Positions 1-6,365 of a stretch of DNA of 7,784 nucleotides are shown here, one piece after another (positions within the stretch are counted from its first letter, which is position 1; each line of letters begins with the position of its first letter). The stretch lies in the NCBI GenBank assembly GCA_003645395.1, contig QNFC01000074.1, positions 1 to 7,784 on the forward strand. The letters run 5' to 3'. The notes beneath the pieces were generated by a model that saw only the letters and a program-made list of their open reading frames with translations, was not told where the DNA came from and searched no databases. Position numbers and translations under genes: made by a program. This stretch comes from Gammaproteobacteria bacterium. Its GTDB lineage: Bacteria; Pseudomonadota; Gammaproteobacteria; Immundisolibacterales; Immundisolibacteraceae.

Positions 1-861
1 GCGGTTCACCAGGTGGGTATCTCTTGCCGTCTTGGCATCTCCAAAGAGCTGCTGGAGATAGGCACCGTCGCCATCTTCCAACCTCTGAACCATCTCGCCC
101 AGCAACCCCTGATATCGAATTAACAGGTCGCCCAACTCTTTGGCATTCGCCAGGGCAATACTGCGCCACATTGATGGGTCACTAGAGGCCACGCGGGTAA
201 AATCTTTAAAGCCGCCAGCGGCAAAATCAAATACCGCCTGGTGATCATCGCGGTCAGCGAGCATTTTCACCAACGCAAAAGCGAGCATGTGTGGCAGGTG
301 GCTGGTGGCCGCGAGCACCTTGTCGTGGTCATCACTACTCATCTCGATGACTTCTGCCCCAAGCTCCCGCCATAGCCGAGATATGCGGGCAACTGCAACA
401 GGGGACGACTCTGCCAGCGGAGTCAAAATCACCTTATGATCTACAAATAGATCTGCCAATGCGTGTTCATAGCCAGAAAACTCAGTGCCGGCAATAGGGT
501 GGCCTGGCACAAACCCGCCGGGCAACTCGCCGAAGACCCGCTGTGCTGCGGCGATCACTGACCCTTTAGTACTGCCGACATCGGTGATAATCGTTCCCGG
601 CCGCAGCTGGGGAGCAATTTTTTGCAGCACCTCTTCGACAACACTCACCGGGGTCGCCAGCACCACCACATCGGCGCCCTCCACGGCTTCGCCCCACGAC
701 TCACTAACCTCATCCACAATCCCGCGATCTATCGCGCCCTGCAATTTAGCCGGATCTCGGCCACATGCGATCACCTGTTTACAAAGGCCACGCTGCTTTA
801 CGGCCAGGCCAAGGGAGCCGCCAATCAGCCCCAGGCCAATAATCACCATCCGATCAATCAT
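1..861 (-). CDS. tyrA: Prephenate dehydrogenase (TyrA), 3' end beyond the window
   Basis: My translation from the ATG at 861 runs 287 codons without a stop to the left edge, so the C-terminus is missing. The protein should oxidatively decarboxylate prephenate (or arogenate) with NAD(P)+ on the tyrosine branch, in the cytoplasm. A Rossmann glycine motif GLGLIGGS lies at residues 9-16 and TDVGSTKG at 93-100. The family signature GHPIAGTEFSG is at 120-130, SHLPH at 187-191, and the helical-domain motif FKDFTRVASSDPSMW at about 218-232. The His of GHPIAG, the His of SHLPH and Arg223 correspond to active-site positions of the family. The start overlaps the hisC stop by 8 bp, implying translational coupling. 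A stand-alone TyrA would end close to the window edge. In Pseudomonas-type genomes tyrA is instead fused to aroA, and the window cannot decide which applies. The family call is very secure. Confidence 0.95.
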   Translation of the reverse strand, partial: MIDRMVIIGLGLIGGSLGLAVKQRGLCKQVIACGRDPAKLQGAIDRGIVDEVSESWGEAVEGADVVVLATPVSVVEEVLQKIAPQLRPGTIITDVGSTKGSVIAAAQRVFGELPGGFVPGHPIAGTEFSGYEHALADLFVDHKVILTPLAESSPVAVARISRLWRELGAEVIEMSSDDHDKVLAATSHLPHMLAFALVKMLADRDDHQAVFDFAAGGFKDFTRVASSDPSMWRSIALANAKELGDLLIRYQGLLGEMVQRLEDGDGAYLQQLFGDAKTARDTHLVNR

Positions 862-1981
862 TGTGGCTTACACATCCGAGTTCATCCAGTGCTGCCTCAA
901 GCGCCTGCAAACAACGCTGGTTTTGTAATTCCAGTCCCACGGTTATCCTCAGGTGATTGGGCATTTGATAGTTGTCGATCGGGCGAACAATTACCCCGTG
1001 TCGCAACATCGCCTTGTAAACCGGCAACGCGGGCTGATAAAGATCGACGGCAATGAAATTAGCTTTCGACGAGATATAGTCTAAACCCAGCCGCTTAACG
1101 CCTGCGCATAAACTGGCCATGCCCTGCTGATTTATCTGCTGCGATTGCCGCAAATGACCGGAGTCATCAAGGGCAGCCTCGGCAGCAATCAAGGCCATAC
1201 TGTTAACGTTAAAAGGTTGGCGTATCCGGTTGAGCAAATCGATAACCTGCGGATCAGCAACACCAAAACCAATACGCAAACCAGCCAGACCATAAATTTT
1301 TGAGAAGGTGCGCAACACAATAAGATTGGGATATCGCGGCAGCCACTCAAGCCCATCAGGAAATTCGGCATCGTCATTATATTCAATATAGGCTTCGTCC
1401 AGCACCACCACTACATGATCGGGGAGTTGGTCGAGAAAAGCGACCAGCGCCGATCGACTAACCGACGTGCCGGTGGGGTTGTTTGGATTGGCAACGAAGA
1501 CTACCCGCGTATCGGCCCGGATGGCCGCGGCCATTGCCGACAAATCGTGCCCCCAGTTTTGGGCGGGCACCTCGATAATCTTCGCTCCAGCCGATCGCGA
1601 CACGATGGGATAGACGGTGAAGCAGTGCGCTGACATCACCGCGCTGGTGGCTGGAGTTAAAAATGCGCTAGCGATCAGTTCCAACACCTCGTTGGAGCCA
1701 TTACCCAATACCAATTGCTCGTGGCGCAGATCGTAAAACTCGGCAAGTTTGTTTTTTAAATAATAGCCACTCCCATCGGGGTATTCAGCCAAATGATTAG
1801 AGCAGTTTGATAGCGCCGCGATTGCCAGTGGACTGGCTCCCAATGGGTTTTCGTTAGAGGCAAGCTTAATCGCATCGTGAATTCCGTATTCTCTCTCCAG
1901 TTCAGCAACTGGCTTGCCGGGTCGATAAGGGTTAACGCTGTAGGGGCCCGGTGCTGCCAGACGAGCGACGATGTCAGTCAT
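854..1981 (-). CDS. hisC: Histidinol-phosphate aminotransferase family (HisC), probably aromatic/imidazole aminotransferase
   Basis: This is a 375-residue class I/II PLP-dependent aminotransferase of normal HisC length. Visible motifs are the N-terminal KLASNENPLG (39-48), YPDGSGYYLK (67-76), GNGSNEVLE (93-101), the NPNNPTG turn (165-171) and LDEAYIEY (194-201). The Schiff-base lysine is K228 in TFSKIYGLAGLRIG, and LRITVG (344-349) carries the carboxylate-binding arginine. HisC converts imidazole-acetol phosphate to histidinol phosphate with glutamate as donor. Family members also transaminate phenylpyruvate, 4-hydroxyphenylpyruvate or prephenate. Its position between pheA and tyrA, rather than in a his operon, suggests an aromatic role here; this is inference. 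The ATG overlaps the pheA stop by 8 bp and its own stop overlaps the tyrA start by 8 bp, so the three genes are probably cotranscribed and coupled. Confidence 0.95.
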   Translation of the reverse strand: MTDIVARLAAPGPYSVNPYRPGKPVAELEREYGIHDAIKLASNENPLGASPLAIAALSNCSNHLAEYPDGSGYYLKNKLAEFYDLRHEQLVLGNGSNEVLELIASAFLTPATSAVMSAHCFTVYPIVSRSAGAKIIEVPAQNWGHDLSAMAAAIRADTRVVFVANPNNPTGTSVSRSALVAFLDQLPDHVVVVLDEAYIEYNDDAEFPDGLEWLPRYPNLIVLRTFSKIYGLAGLRIGFGVADPQVIDLLNRIRQPFNVNSMALIAAEAALDDSGHLRQSQQINQQGMASLCAGVKRLGLDYISSKANFIAVDLYQPALPVYKAMLRHGVIVRPIDNYQMPNHLRITVGLELQNQRCLQALEAALDELGCVSHND

Positions 1982-3038
1982 TGAAACTGCGATAGGTCAC
2001 TACCGGCCAGGACCCTGCTACGATCACCGACGAAAAGAGGTCCGATAATTCTGCGAGCAAGGCCTGCACACTTTGATCTTCACCATGACCTTCAACGATT
2101 AACGCCCAACGGCTCGACCCTGTGTCGACTGAAACCAGTAACACAGAACCATCAATAACCTGGGGTATCGTCGCCAATTCAATAGACAGCCCTCCGGTAT
2201 CGACTGCCAACAACGTACGGTCACGACCTGTAGGCTGACAATACTGGGAGCCCAGCACCAGAAACCGAGCGCTTACGGGAACGACAACATGTAAAAACCG
2301 GGGATCAATACGCCAGCCATCAAGACTTCTATCAACATTCACCCACAATAGATGATCGCCAACGGGTTGAGCTAATAACTGACAATAGCGGCCACTACTG
2401 ATAATTTGCCTGGGCAGATCACCGAGCAAATCAAAAGAACCGATACCGGCATCCGCGTCAATCTCAACAGGCGTCTTTGCATCAGGGCTACCGGTAGCGA
2501 ACACTCGGCATTGACCCTCTATCACCACCTCAGCGACCGGTAACAACCCGGAATCGATGACCATCTTCAGCTGCTCTGGAAACAGGCCGGAAACCGAATC
2601 CTCAATCGCGATTACCGCAAGGTCATTGGTTTTCCCCACCGCCTGCAGCGCCTTAAGATTGCTGGGGAAGCGATCTATCTGTGCAAAACGCCCAAACTGG
2701 GTAACTACGGCCAACTCTGAGATACTGCCAGGAACAGTGGATACTGCAATTCTGGGTGGCTTTTCCAGCGCTAGGGTTGCAGAAATCACTTCCCGAAAAA
2801 CCGCAGTGATCGTCTGGTCTGAAAACGGCCCACGATTATTTTCAAAAAGCCGGCGAAGTACTGCTGCCTCGCGTTCCGGGCGATAATAAACAACCTCACC
2901 GCCGGCGTCTGCCTGCTTACCCAGAGCCACCTGATGGGCAAGCTCTCCACGCCGACTCAGCAATTCCAGCAGCTGATCATCAATGGCGTCGATACGTGCT
3001 CGCGCCTGCTGCAAAACTGAATCTGAATCCTTTGCCAT
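1974..3038 (-). CDS. pheA: PheA-type protein: intact chorismate mutase domain plus degenerate prephenate dehydratase/ACT region
   Basis: This 354-residue protein is near the usual bifunctional P-protein length (about 360). Residues 8-93 form an AroQ chorismate mutase. Aligned by eye to the E. coli domain, R13, R30, K41, R56 and E92 occupy the active-site positions R11, R28, K39, R51 and Q88 (Glu also occurs there in Pseudomonas). The YYRPERE motif at 51-57 is typical. From about 96 the prephenate dehydratase region is recognisable but eroded. The usual GPxGTFS is STVPGSIS (100-107), ENSxxG is EDSVSG (146-151), and the catalytic TRF motif is ARF (257-259). In the ACT region (about 275-350) the GALV and ESRP phenylalanine-binding motifs are not preserved. 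The frame is open throughout, so this is not a simple pseudogene. It should make prephenate; dehydratase activity and Phe feedback are doubtful. It starts 24 bp after serA with a weak ribosome site and overlaps hisC by 8 bp. Confidence 0.88.
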   Translation of the reverse strand: MAKDSDSVLQQARARIDAIDDQLLELLSRRGELAHQVALGKQADAGGEVVYYRPEREAAVLRRLFENNRGPFSDQTITAVFREVISATLALEKPPRIAVSTVPGSISELAVVTQFGRFAQIDRFPSNLKALQAVGKTNDLAVIAIEDSVSGLFPEQLKMVIDSGLLPVAEVVIEGQCRVFATGSPDAKTPVEIDADAGIGSFDLLGDLPRQIISSGRYCQLLAQPVGDHLLWVNVDRSLDGWRIDPRFLHVVVPVSARFLVLGSQYCQPTGRDRTLLAVDTGGLSIELATIPQVIDGSVLLVSVDTGSSRWALIVEGHGEDQSVQALLAELSDLFSSVIVAGSWPVVTYRSFND

Positions 3039-3062
3039 CAGGGGCTCGATACTGGGAGTCTT

Positions 3063-4226
3063 CTAAATCATCCGCACCGATAATACGCCGTCAATATCGC
3101 GGATTTTTTGCGCCACTTCGTCGGGCAATTTGCCATCGGTATCTACGAGGGTATACGCCAGGTCACCACGGGACTTGTTCAGCATATCAATAATATTTAA
3201 CCCGGCTTCAGCCAGATAGGTGGCGATTTGCCCCACCATATTCGGTACATTTGAATTCACTACGGCAAGCCGATACCCGTCGCTACGAGGTAGCATGGCA
3301 TCGGGAAAATTCACCGAATTACTGATATTGCCGTATTCGAGGTACTCACGCACCTGATCGACCACCATCACCGCACAATTCTCTTCAGCTTCGCGCGTGG
3401 ATGCGCCCAGGTGAGGCAGGCTAATCACCTTCGCGCAGGCACGTAACTCTGCGGTGGGGAAATCACACACATATGCATGCAGTTGATCGGACTCTAGTGC
3501 CGCTAAGACGGCTTCGTTATTAACGATGCCTTCGCGGGCAAAGTTGAGTACCGTAGCGCCTTTTTTGAGTAACCTGACGCGCTTTTCATCGAGAAGATCA
3601 CGGGTGTGCTCGTTAAGCGGCACATGAAAAGTGACCATATCACTTTTGGCCATCAACTCATCAACGCTGGCTGCCTGCAGAATTTCGCCTGACAACTGCC
3701 ACGCACCTGAAATAGTTAAACCGGGGTCATAGCCGATCACTTTCATACCCAGGTCAATCGCTACCTTGGCCACCTGCCTGCCAATGGCGCCGAGGCCGAC
3801 AACGCCCAACGTGCGCCCCGGCAGTTCATACCCGGCAAACTGCTTTTTGGCGGCTTCCACTTCTTTACTCAACTCGGAACCGGCGCTGGTCAACTGGCGC
3901 GTATAGTCCCAGCTTTGCACCAAATTTCTAGCCGATAGGAGCATGCCAGCAACCACCAGTTCTTTTACCGCGTTGGCATTAGCCCCCGGGGTATTAAAAA
4001 CGGGAATTCCAACCGCACTAAACTGGTCGACCGGGATATTGTTAACCCCAGCTCCCGCTCTGCCCACTGCCTTTAAACCAGCCGGAATCTCCATCTCATG
4101 CATGTTGGCAGAACGCAGCAAAACCACCTCGGCGTCTTCCAGAGATCCTTCGAGATCATAGGTATCGGGTTCTAGCCGCTGCAAACCGACCGGCGAAATA
4201 TTGTTGAGGGTATTAACTTTAAACAC
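3063..4226 (-). CDS. serA: D-3-phosphoglycerate dehydrogenase, short ACT-containing form (SerA)
   Basis: It oxidises 3-phosphoglycerate to 3-phosphohydroxypyruvate with NAD+, the first step of phosphoserine synthesis, and so pairs with SerC at the window's right edge. The longest open frame starts at GTG 4232 (389 residues). I prefer the second GTG at 4226, because GGAG lies 5 nt before it and the protein then begins MFKVNTLNN, as related enzymes do. Numbered from 4232: RAGAGVNNIPV (58-68), Rossmann GLGAIG (146-151), and catalytic R233 in NFAREGIVNN. H274 is in LPHLGAST, with E262 the likely acidic partner. A C-terminal ACT domain follows from about 320 (YRLAVVNSNVPNMVGQI). The 387-389 residues fit the compact form without the extra intervening domain. 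The ACT domain suggests serine feedback, which is inferred. It is the first gene after a terminator-like hairpin and probably leads the serA-pheA-hisC-tyrA transcript. Confidence 0.95.
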   Translation of the reverse strand: MFKVNTLNNISPVGLQRLEPDTYDLEGSLEDAEVVLLRSANMHEMEIPAGLKAVGRAGAGVNNIPVDQFSAVGIPVFNTPGANANAVKELVVAGMLLSARNLVQSWDYTRQLTSAGSELSKEVEAAKKQFAGYELPGRTLGVVGLGAIGRQVAKVAIDLGMKVIGYDPGLTISGAWQLSGEILQAASVDELMAKSDMVTFHVPLNEHTRDLLDEKRVRLLKKGATVLNFAREGIVNNEAVLAALESDQLHAYVCDFPTAELRACAKVISLPHLGASTREAEENCAVMVVDQVREYLEYGNISNSVNFPDAMLPRSDGYRLAVVNSNVPNMVGQIATYLAEAGLNIIDMLNKSRGDLAYTLVDTDGKLPDEVAQKIRDIDGVLSVRMI

Positions 4227-4231
4227 ATTCA

Positions 4232-4235
4232 CTCC
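4232..4235 (-). promoter_or_regulatory. Ribosome binding site deciding the serA start
   Basis: On the minus strand GGAG occupies 4235-4232, followed by TGAAT and then GTG at 4226-4224, an ideal 5-nt spacing. The GTG at 4232-4230 overlaps the last base of this GGAG, so it cannot use it. This favours the internal GTG and a protein beginning MFKVNTLNN. Confidence 0.6.
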
Positions 4236-4273
4236 ATGAAACTTGAGAACTAATCATCACAATTATTAATAAA

Positions 4274-4299
4274 CAAACCTCCGCGGCAGCGCAGGTTTG
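4274..4299 (-). terminator. Hairpin between the Roadblock gene and serA, terminator-like
   Basis: On the minus strand CAAACCT and AGGTTTG form a 7-bp stem. Past a G-G mismatch, CGC/GCG adds three more pairs around a TGCC loop. The hairpin is followed by TTTATTAATAATT, an AU-rich but interrupted tract, so as a Rho-independent terminator it is moderate at best. It starts 11 bp after the Roadblock stop and lies 47 bp before the preferred serA start. It could partly insulate the signalling genes from the biosynthetic operon, or act as a leader element for serA. I see no convincing -35/-10 promoter between the hairpin and serA. Confidence 0.45.
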
Positions 4300-4309
4300 C
4301 AGAAAATTT

Positions 4310-4675
4310 TTAAAGATACTGTGCCAACATCGGCGCAGCATTGGTCGCCAACTCTACTGCCAATTCCGCGTCCATGCTCCGCTGCGCGACTATGATCAAT
4401 GCAATGTCATCAGCAATCAGAATCGCCAATAGCTGACCTTGCGTCCCCCCAAGTTGCAAACTCTCTAAATCACCACCCACAGAATGGTTAAGCAGGGAGC
4501 CTGCCAGCGCCGTCAGTGAAGCACCTCCGGCACCAAGATAATCAATGTTGTATTCATCGGGTAAATTCGACTGGATAATCACGCCATCAAGGCCAACGAT
4601 TAAACAGCCGGCAGCACCGGGGTTTTCGCTGACCAGCGTCGCCAGCAAATCGGCTATTTCCTTAGAATCATCCAC
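4310..4675 (-). CDS. Roadblock/LC7 domain protein (MglB-like), probable partner of the kinase-fused GTPase
   Basis: This 121-residue protein is a single Roadblock/LC7 domain. An N-terminal helix (about 3-17) is followed by the strand pair GCLIVGLDGVIIQSN (23-37), a central helix with small residues (about 47-63), and the strands LQLGGTQGQLLAILIADDIALIIVAQ (73-98, read in two pieces). A final helix spans about 101-120. There is no signal peptide or membrane segment, so it is cytosolic. Roadblock proteins dimerise and bind small Ras-like GTPases; MglB is the GTPase-activating partner of MglA. The upstream gene encodes a GTPase domain, so a direct partnership is a strong inference. The start is GTG with GAGG 9 nt upstream, after a 159-bp gap from the kinase gene that shows no other coding sequence. 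Family assignment is confident; GAP activity is not shown. Confidence 0.88.
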   Translation of the reverse strand: MDDSKEIADLLATLVSENPGAAGCLIVGLDGVIIQSNLPDEYNIDYLGAGGASLTALAGSLLNHSVGGDLESLQLGGTQGQLLAILIADDIALIIVAQRSMDAELAVELATNAAPMLAQYL

Positions 4676-4834
4676 TTAGTCTATCCTCACGCCGACGGCA
4701 TTCAGCGGCAGCCACTTTACCCAACTGTGCGCACTCAATTGGCTGAGATCCAGACATCGAACGAACAGTTACACCAGACAGTGATGGCGAACATAACGCC
4801 TGCACAGTTTATCACCTGATAAGCGCTGACAATA
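4676..4834 (-). other. Intergenic spacer between kinase-GTPase and Roadblock genes
   Basis: These 159 bp are the longest non-coding gap in the window. They contain a near-palindrome TTATCACCTGATAA (4809-4822) and an 8-bp inverted pair AACTGTGC (4723-4730) / GCACAGTT (4802-4809). A TTGTCA hexamer lies upstream on the minus strand, but I see no good -10 at proper spacing. A separate promoter or operator for the Roadblock gene is possible but not demonstrated, and no U-tract terminator is visible. Confidence 0.3.
4683..4689 (-). promoter_or_regulatory. Ribosome binding site for the Roadblock gene
   Basis: The minus strand reads TGAGGAT here. The GAGG core (4688-4685) lies 9 nt before the GTG at 4675-4673. 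No ATG lies in a better position, which supports the GTG start. Confidence 0.55.
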
Positions 4835-6358
4835 CTATCCCGACTGGGAAACTGCCGGGCTATGGGCGTAAAAAAGCGCCTGTAGCAATATTTTCAAATC
4901 GCGTGCAGAACGGGCATCTACCTCAAAAATAGCGGGAACAACTGCCTTGTCCTTACAGTAATCGACCAACCAAAGTTGATACTCTGAGACTGGAGGGCTC
5001 TTAACTATATCCATATGGGTAATCCCAATCACCAGCCGGTTATCACGTAACAGGTCTGCATAGGTAGTTAACAACAATTCGAGCTGAGAAAAAGCGTCTT
5101 GCTGACGATTATCAATCAACACCACCACACCGAAAGCCCCCACCCGTAGCACCTCACCCATTAACGCAAAGTGCGGCGCGCCAGGTGCTCCGTAAAGGTG
5201 GACCCGCTCGTTCATGCCCAAATCCATATAAGCGTAATCAAGCGCAACAGTCATAGCCTGTTGCACCTGCCCACCAACCGCACCGGGATAAACCTCACTA
5301 CCGAGTGCGGGCAAATCCCCCAGTTCGTTAATTGCCGTGGTTTTGCCAGCACCACTACTGCCAACAAAGAGCAGCTTGTATTCCTCAGCAGGGCGAACGG
5401 GAGAACCTTTACCGGGGCCGTCCAGACTTTCTGCCGACCCTACACTTCGCCTCTCAATACCAGCCGTGCTTTCGCCAAGCGCCTGTAATACCTCTTTAAC
5501 AGATTGCGGCCGCTCAGCTGCAACGACGGACAACATCCAGTCAATCACCCTTAAAAATTCATCAGTCGCTAACCCCTCGCCAACCTCTACAGCAGGGACC
5601 AGAGGATCACCATCACCCTGGGTTAGTGCTGCCGCCCGATTACGTGCGGAAACCGGAGCCCGATCCACCAAACAGCGATATACCGTTGCGCCCAGCGCAT
5701 ATAAATCCGACCAGGGACCAAGGGGCTTACCTTTCCCGTACTGCTCAATTGAAGCATAGGCAGGTGTAAGCACATTTGACGTGGAGCGCACCTCGTCACC
5801 CATGGCAAAGCAGGCTGCGCCAAAATCCAGCAACACGGGTTGACCACGGCGAGTAAGAAAAATATTACCGGGCTTCACATCACGGTGCAGATAGTTTTTG
5901 CTATGAATCGCGTTGAGCCCACGGAGTACAGGTATCAACCAGGCGCGAAGCTGACCTTCCGCCATTTTTTTATCGAGGGCTTTAATGATTTTATTCAGGT
6001 CACGGCCAGCCTGATACTCCATGACAAAATAAGCACTGCCATTGGCATGAAAATAGTTCAGCACTTTCACCACATTAGGGTGATGAAACTGACCCAGAAT
6101 TTGAGCTTCGGTGACGAACCGGTCCATCCCCCACTGGTAAAACCGTTCGTGCTCCGGGGCTAGCAGTCGGACCTCCATGCCGCTGCCCCGCTCGGCAATT
6201 TCTTTAGGCAGATACTCCTTAATGGCAACATCGATACCTCGATCCAGGTCGCGGGCTCGATAAGTGATACCGAAGCTACCCGTTCCTAGCACCTGCAGGA
6301 ACTCATAGCGATCCAGCTGACTGCCCAAAGGAATCGCTCTTGAGGCGCGGGGCGCCAT
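4835..6358 (-). CDS. Eukaryote-like Ser/Thr protein kinase fused to a C-terminal small GTPase (MglA/COG2229-like)
   Basis: This 507-residue protein has two domains and no membrane segment. The kinase spans about 18-295: glycine loop GTGSFG (25-30), VAIK lysine K47, helix-C glutamate E84, catalytic HRDVKPGN (158-165), DFG (178-180), an activation-segment motif PAYASIEQY (199-207) and SDLYALG (217-223). All catalytic residues are present, so it is predicted active. A low-complexity linker (about 296-325) leads to a GTPase. This has P-loop GSSGAGKT (333-340), a switch-I-like TVALDY (370-375), G3 region LYGAPGAPHF (388-397), G4 THMD (447-450) and a G5-like DARS (481-484). The family usually has PGQ at the G3 motif; here Gln is Ala394. 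It starts 7 bp after the preceding gene's stop and is followed by a Roadblock gene, so GTP state may control phosphorylation. Substrates are unknown. The ATG choice is good, although the ribosome site is weak. Confidence 0.9.
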   Translation of the reverse strand: MAPRASRAIPLGSQLDRYEFLQVLGTGSFGITYRARDLDRGIDVAIKEYLPKEIAERGSGMEVRLLAPEHERFYQWGMDRFVTEAQILGQFHHPNVVKVLNYFHANGSAYFVMEYQAGRDLNKIIKALDKKMAEGQLRAWLIPVLRGLNAIHSKNYLHRDVKPGNIFLTRRGQPVLLDFGAACFAMGDEVRSTSNVLTPAYASIEQYGKGKPLGPWSDLYALGATVYRCLVDRAPVSARNRAAALTQGDGDPLVPAVEVGEGLATDEFLRVIDWMLSVVAAERPQSVKEVLQALGESTAGIERRSVGSAESLDGPGKGSPVRPAEEYKLLFVGSSGAGKTTAINELGDLPALGSEVYPGAVGGQVQQAMTVALDYAYMDLGMNERVHLYGAPGAPHFALMGEVLRVGAFGVVVLIDNRQQDAFSQLELLLTTYADLLRDNRLVIGITHMDIVKSPPVSEYQLWLVDYCKDKAVVPAIFEVDARSARDLKILLQALFYAHSPAVSQSG

Positions 6359-6365
6359 TAAATGA

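Noticed and set aside
485..1056. Two overlapping plus-strand open frames (147 and 144 codons)
   Set aside because: They lie antisense to tyrA and hisC, whose motifs are unmistakable. The predicted proteins are low-complexity and Pro/Ser/Thr- or His/Arg-rich, with no recognisable domain.
1974..2760. pheA 3' half as a frameshifted pseudogene
   Set aside because: The frame stays open to the normal length, and residual homology (RFLVLGSQ, PTGRDRT) continues in the same frame near the end. Divergence, not a frameshift, explains the lost motifs.
4240..4273. AT-rich stretch as a serA promoter
   Set aside because: It contains TTTATTAATAATT, but no -35-like hexamer lies at 16-18 bp from a good -10, so I did not call a promoter.
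5171..6163. Plus-strand open frames of 105-140 codons across the kinase-GTPase gene
   Set aside because: They are antisense to a coding sequence with complete kinase and GTPase motifs. No ribosome site or domain supports them.
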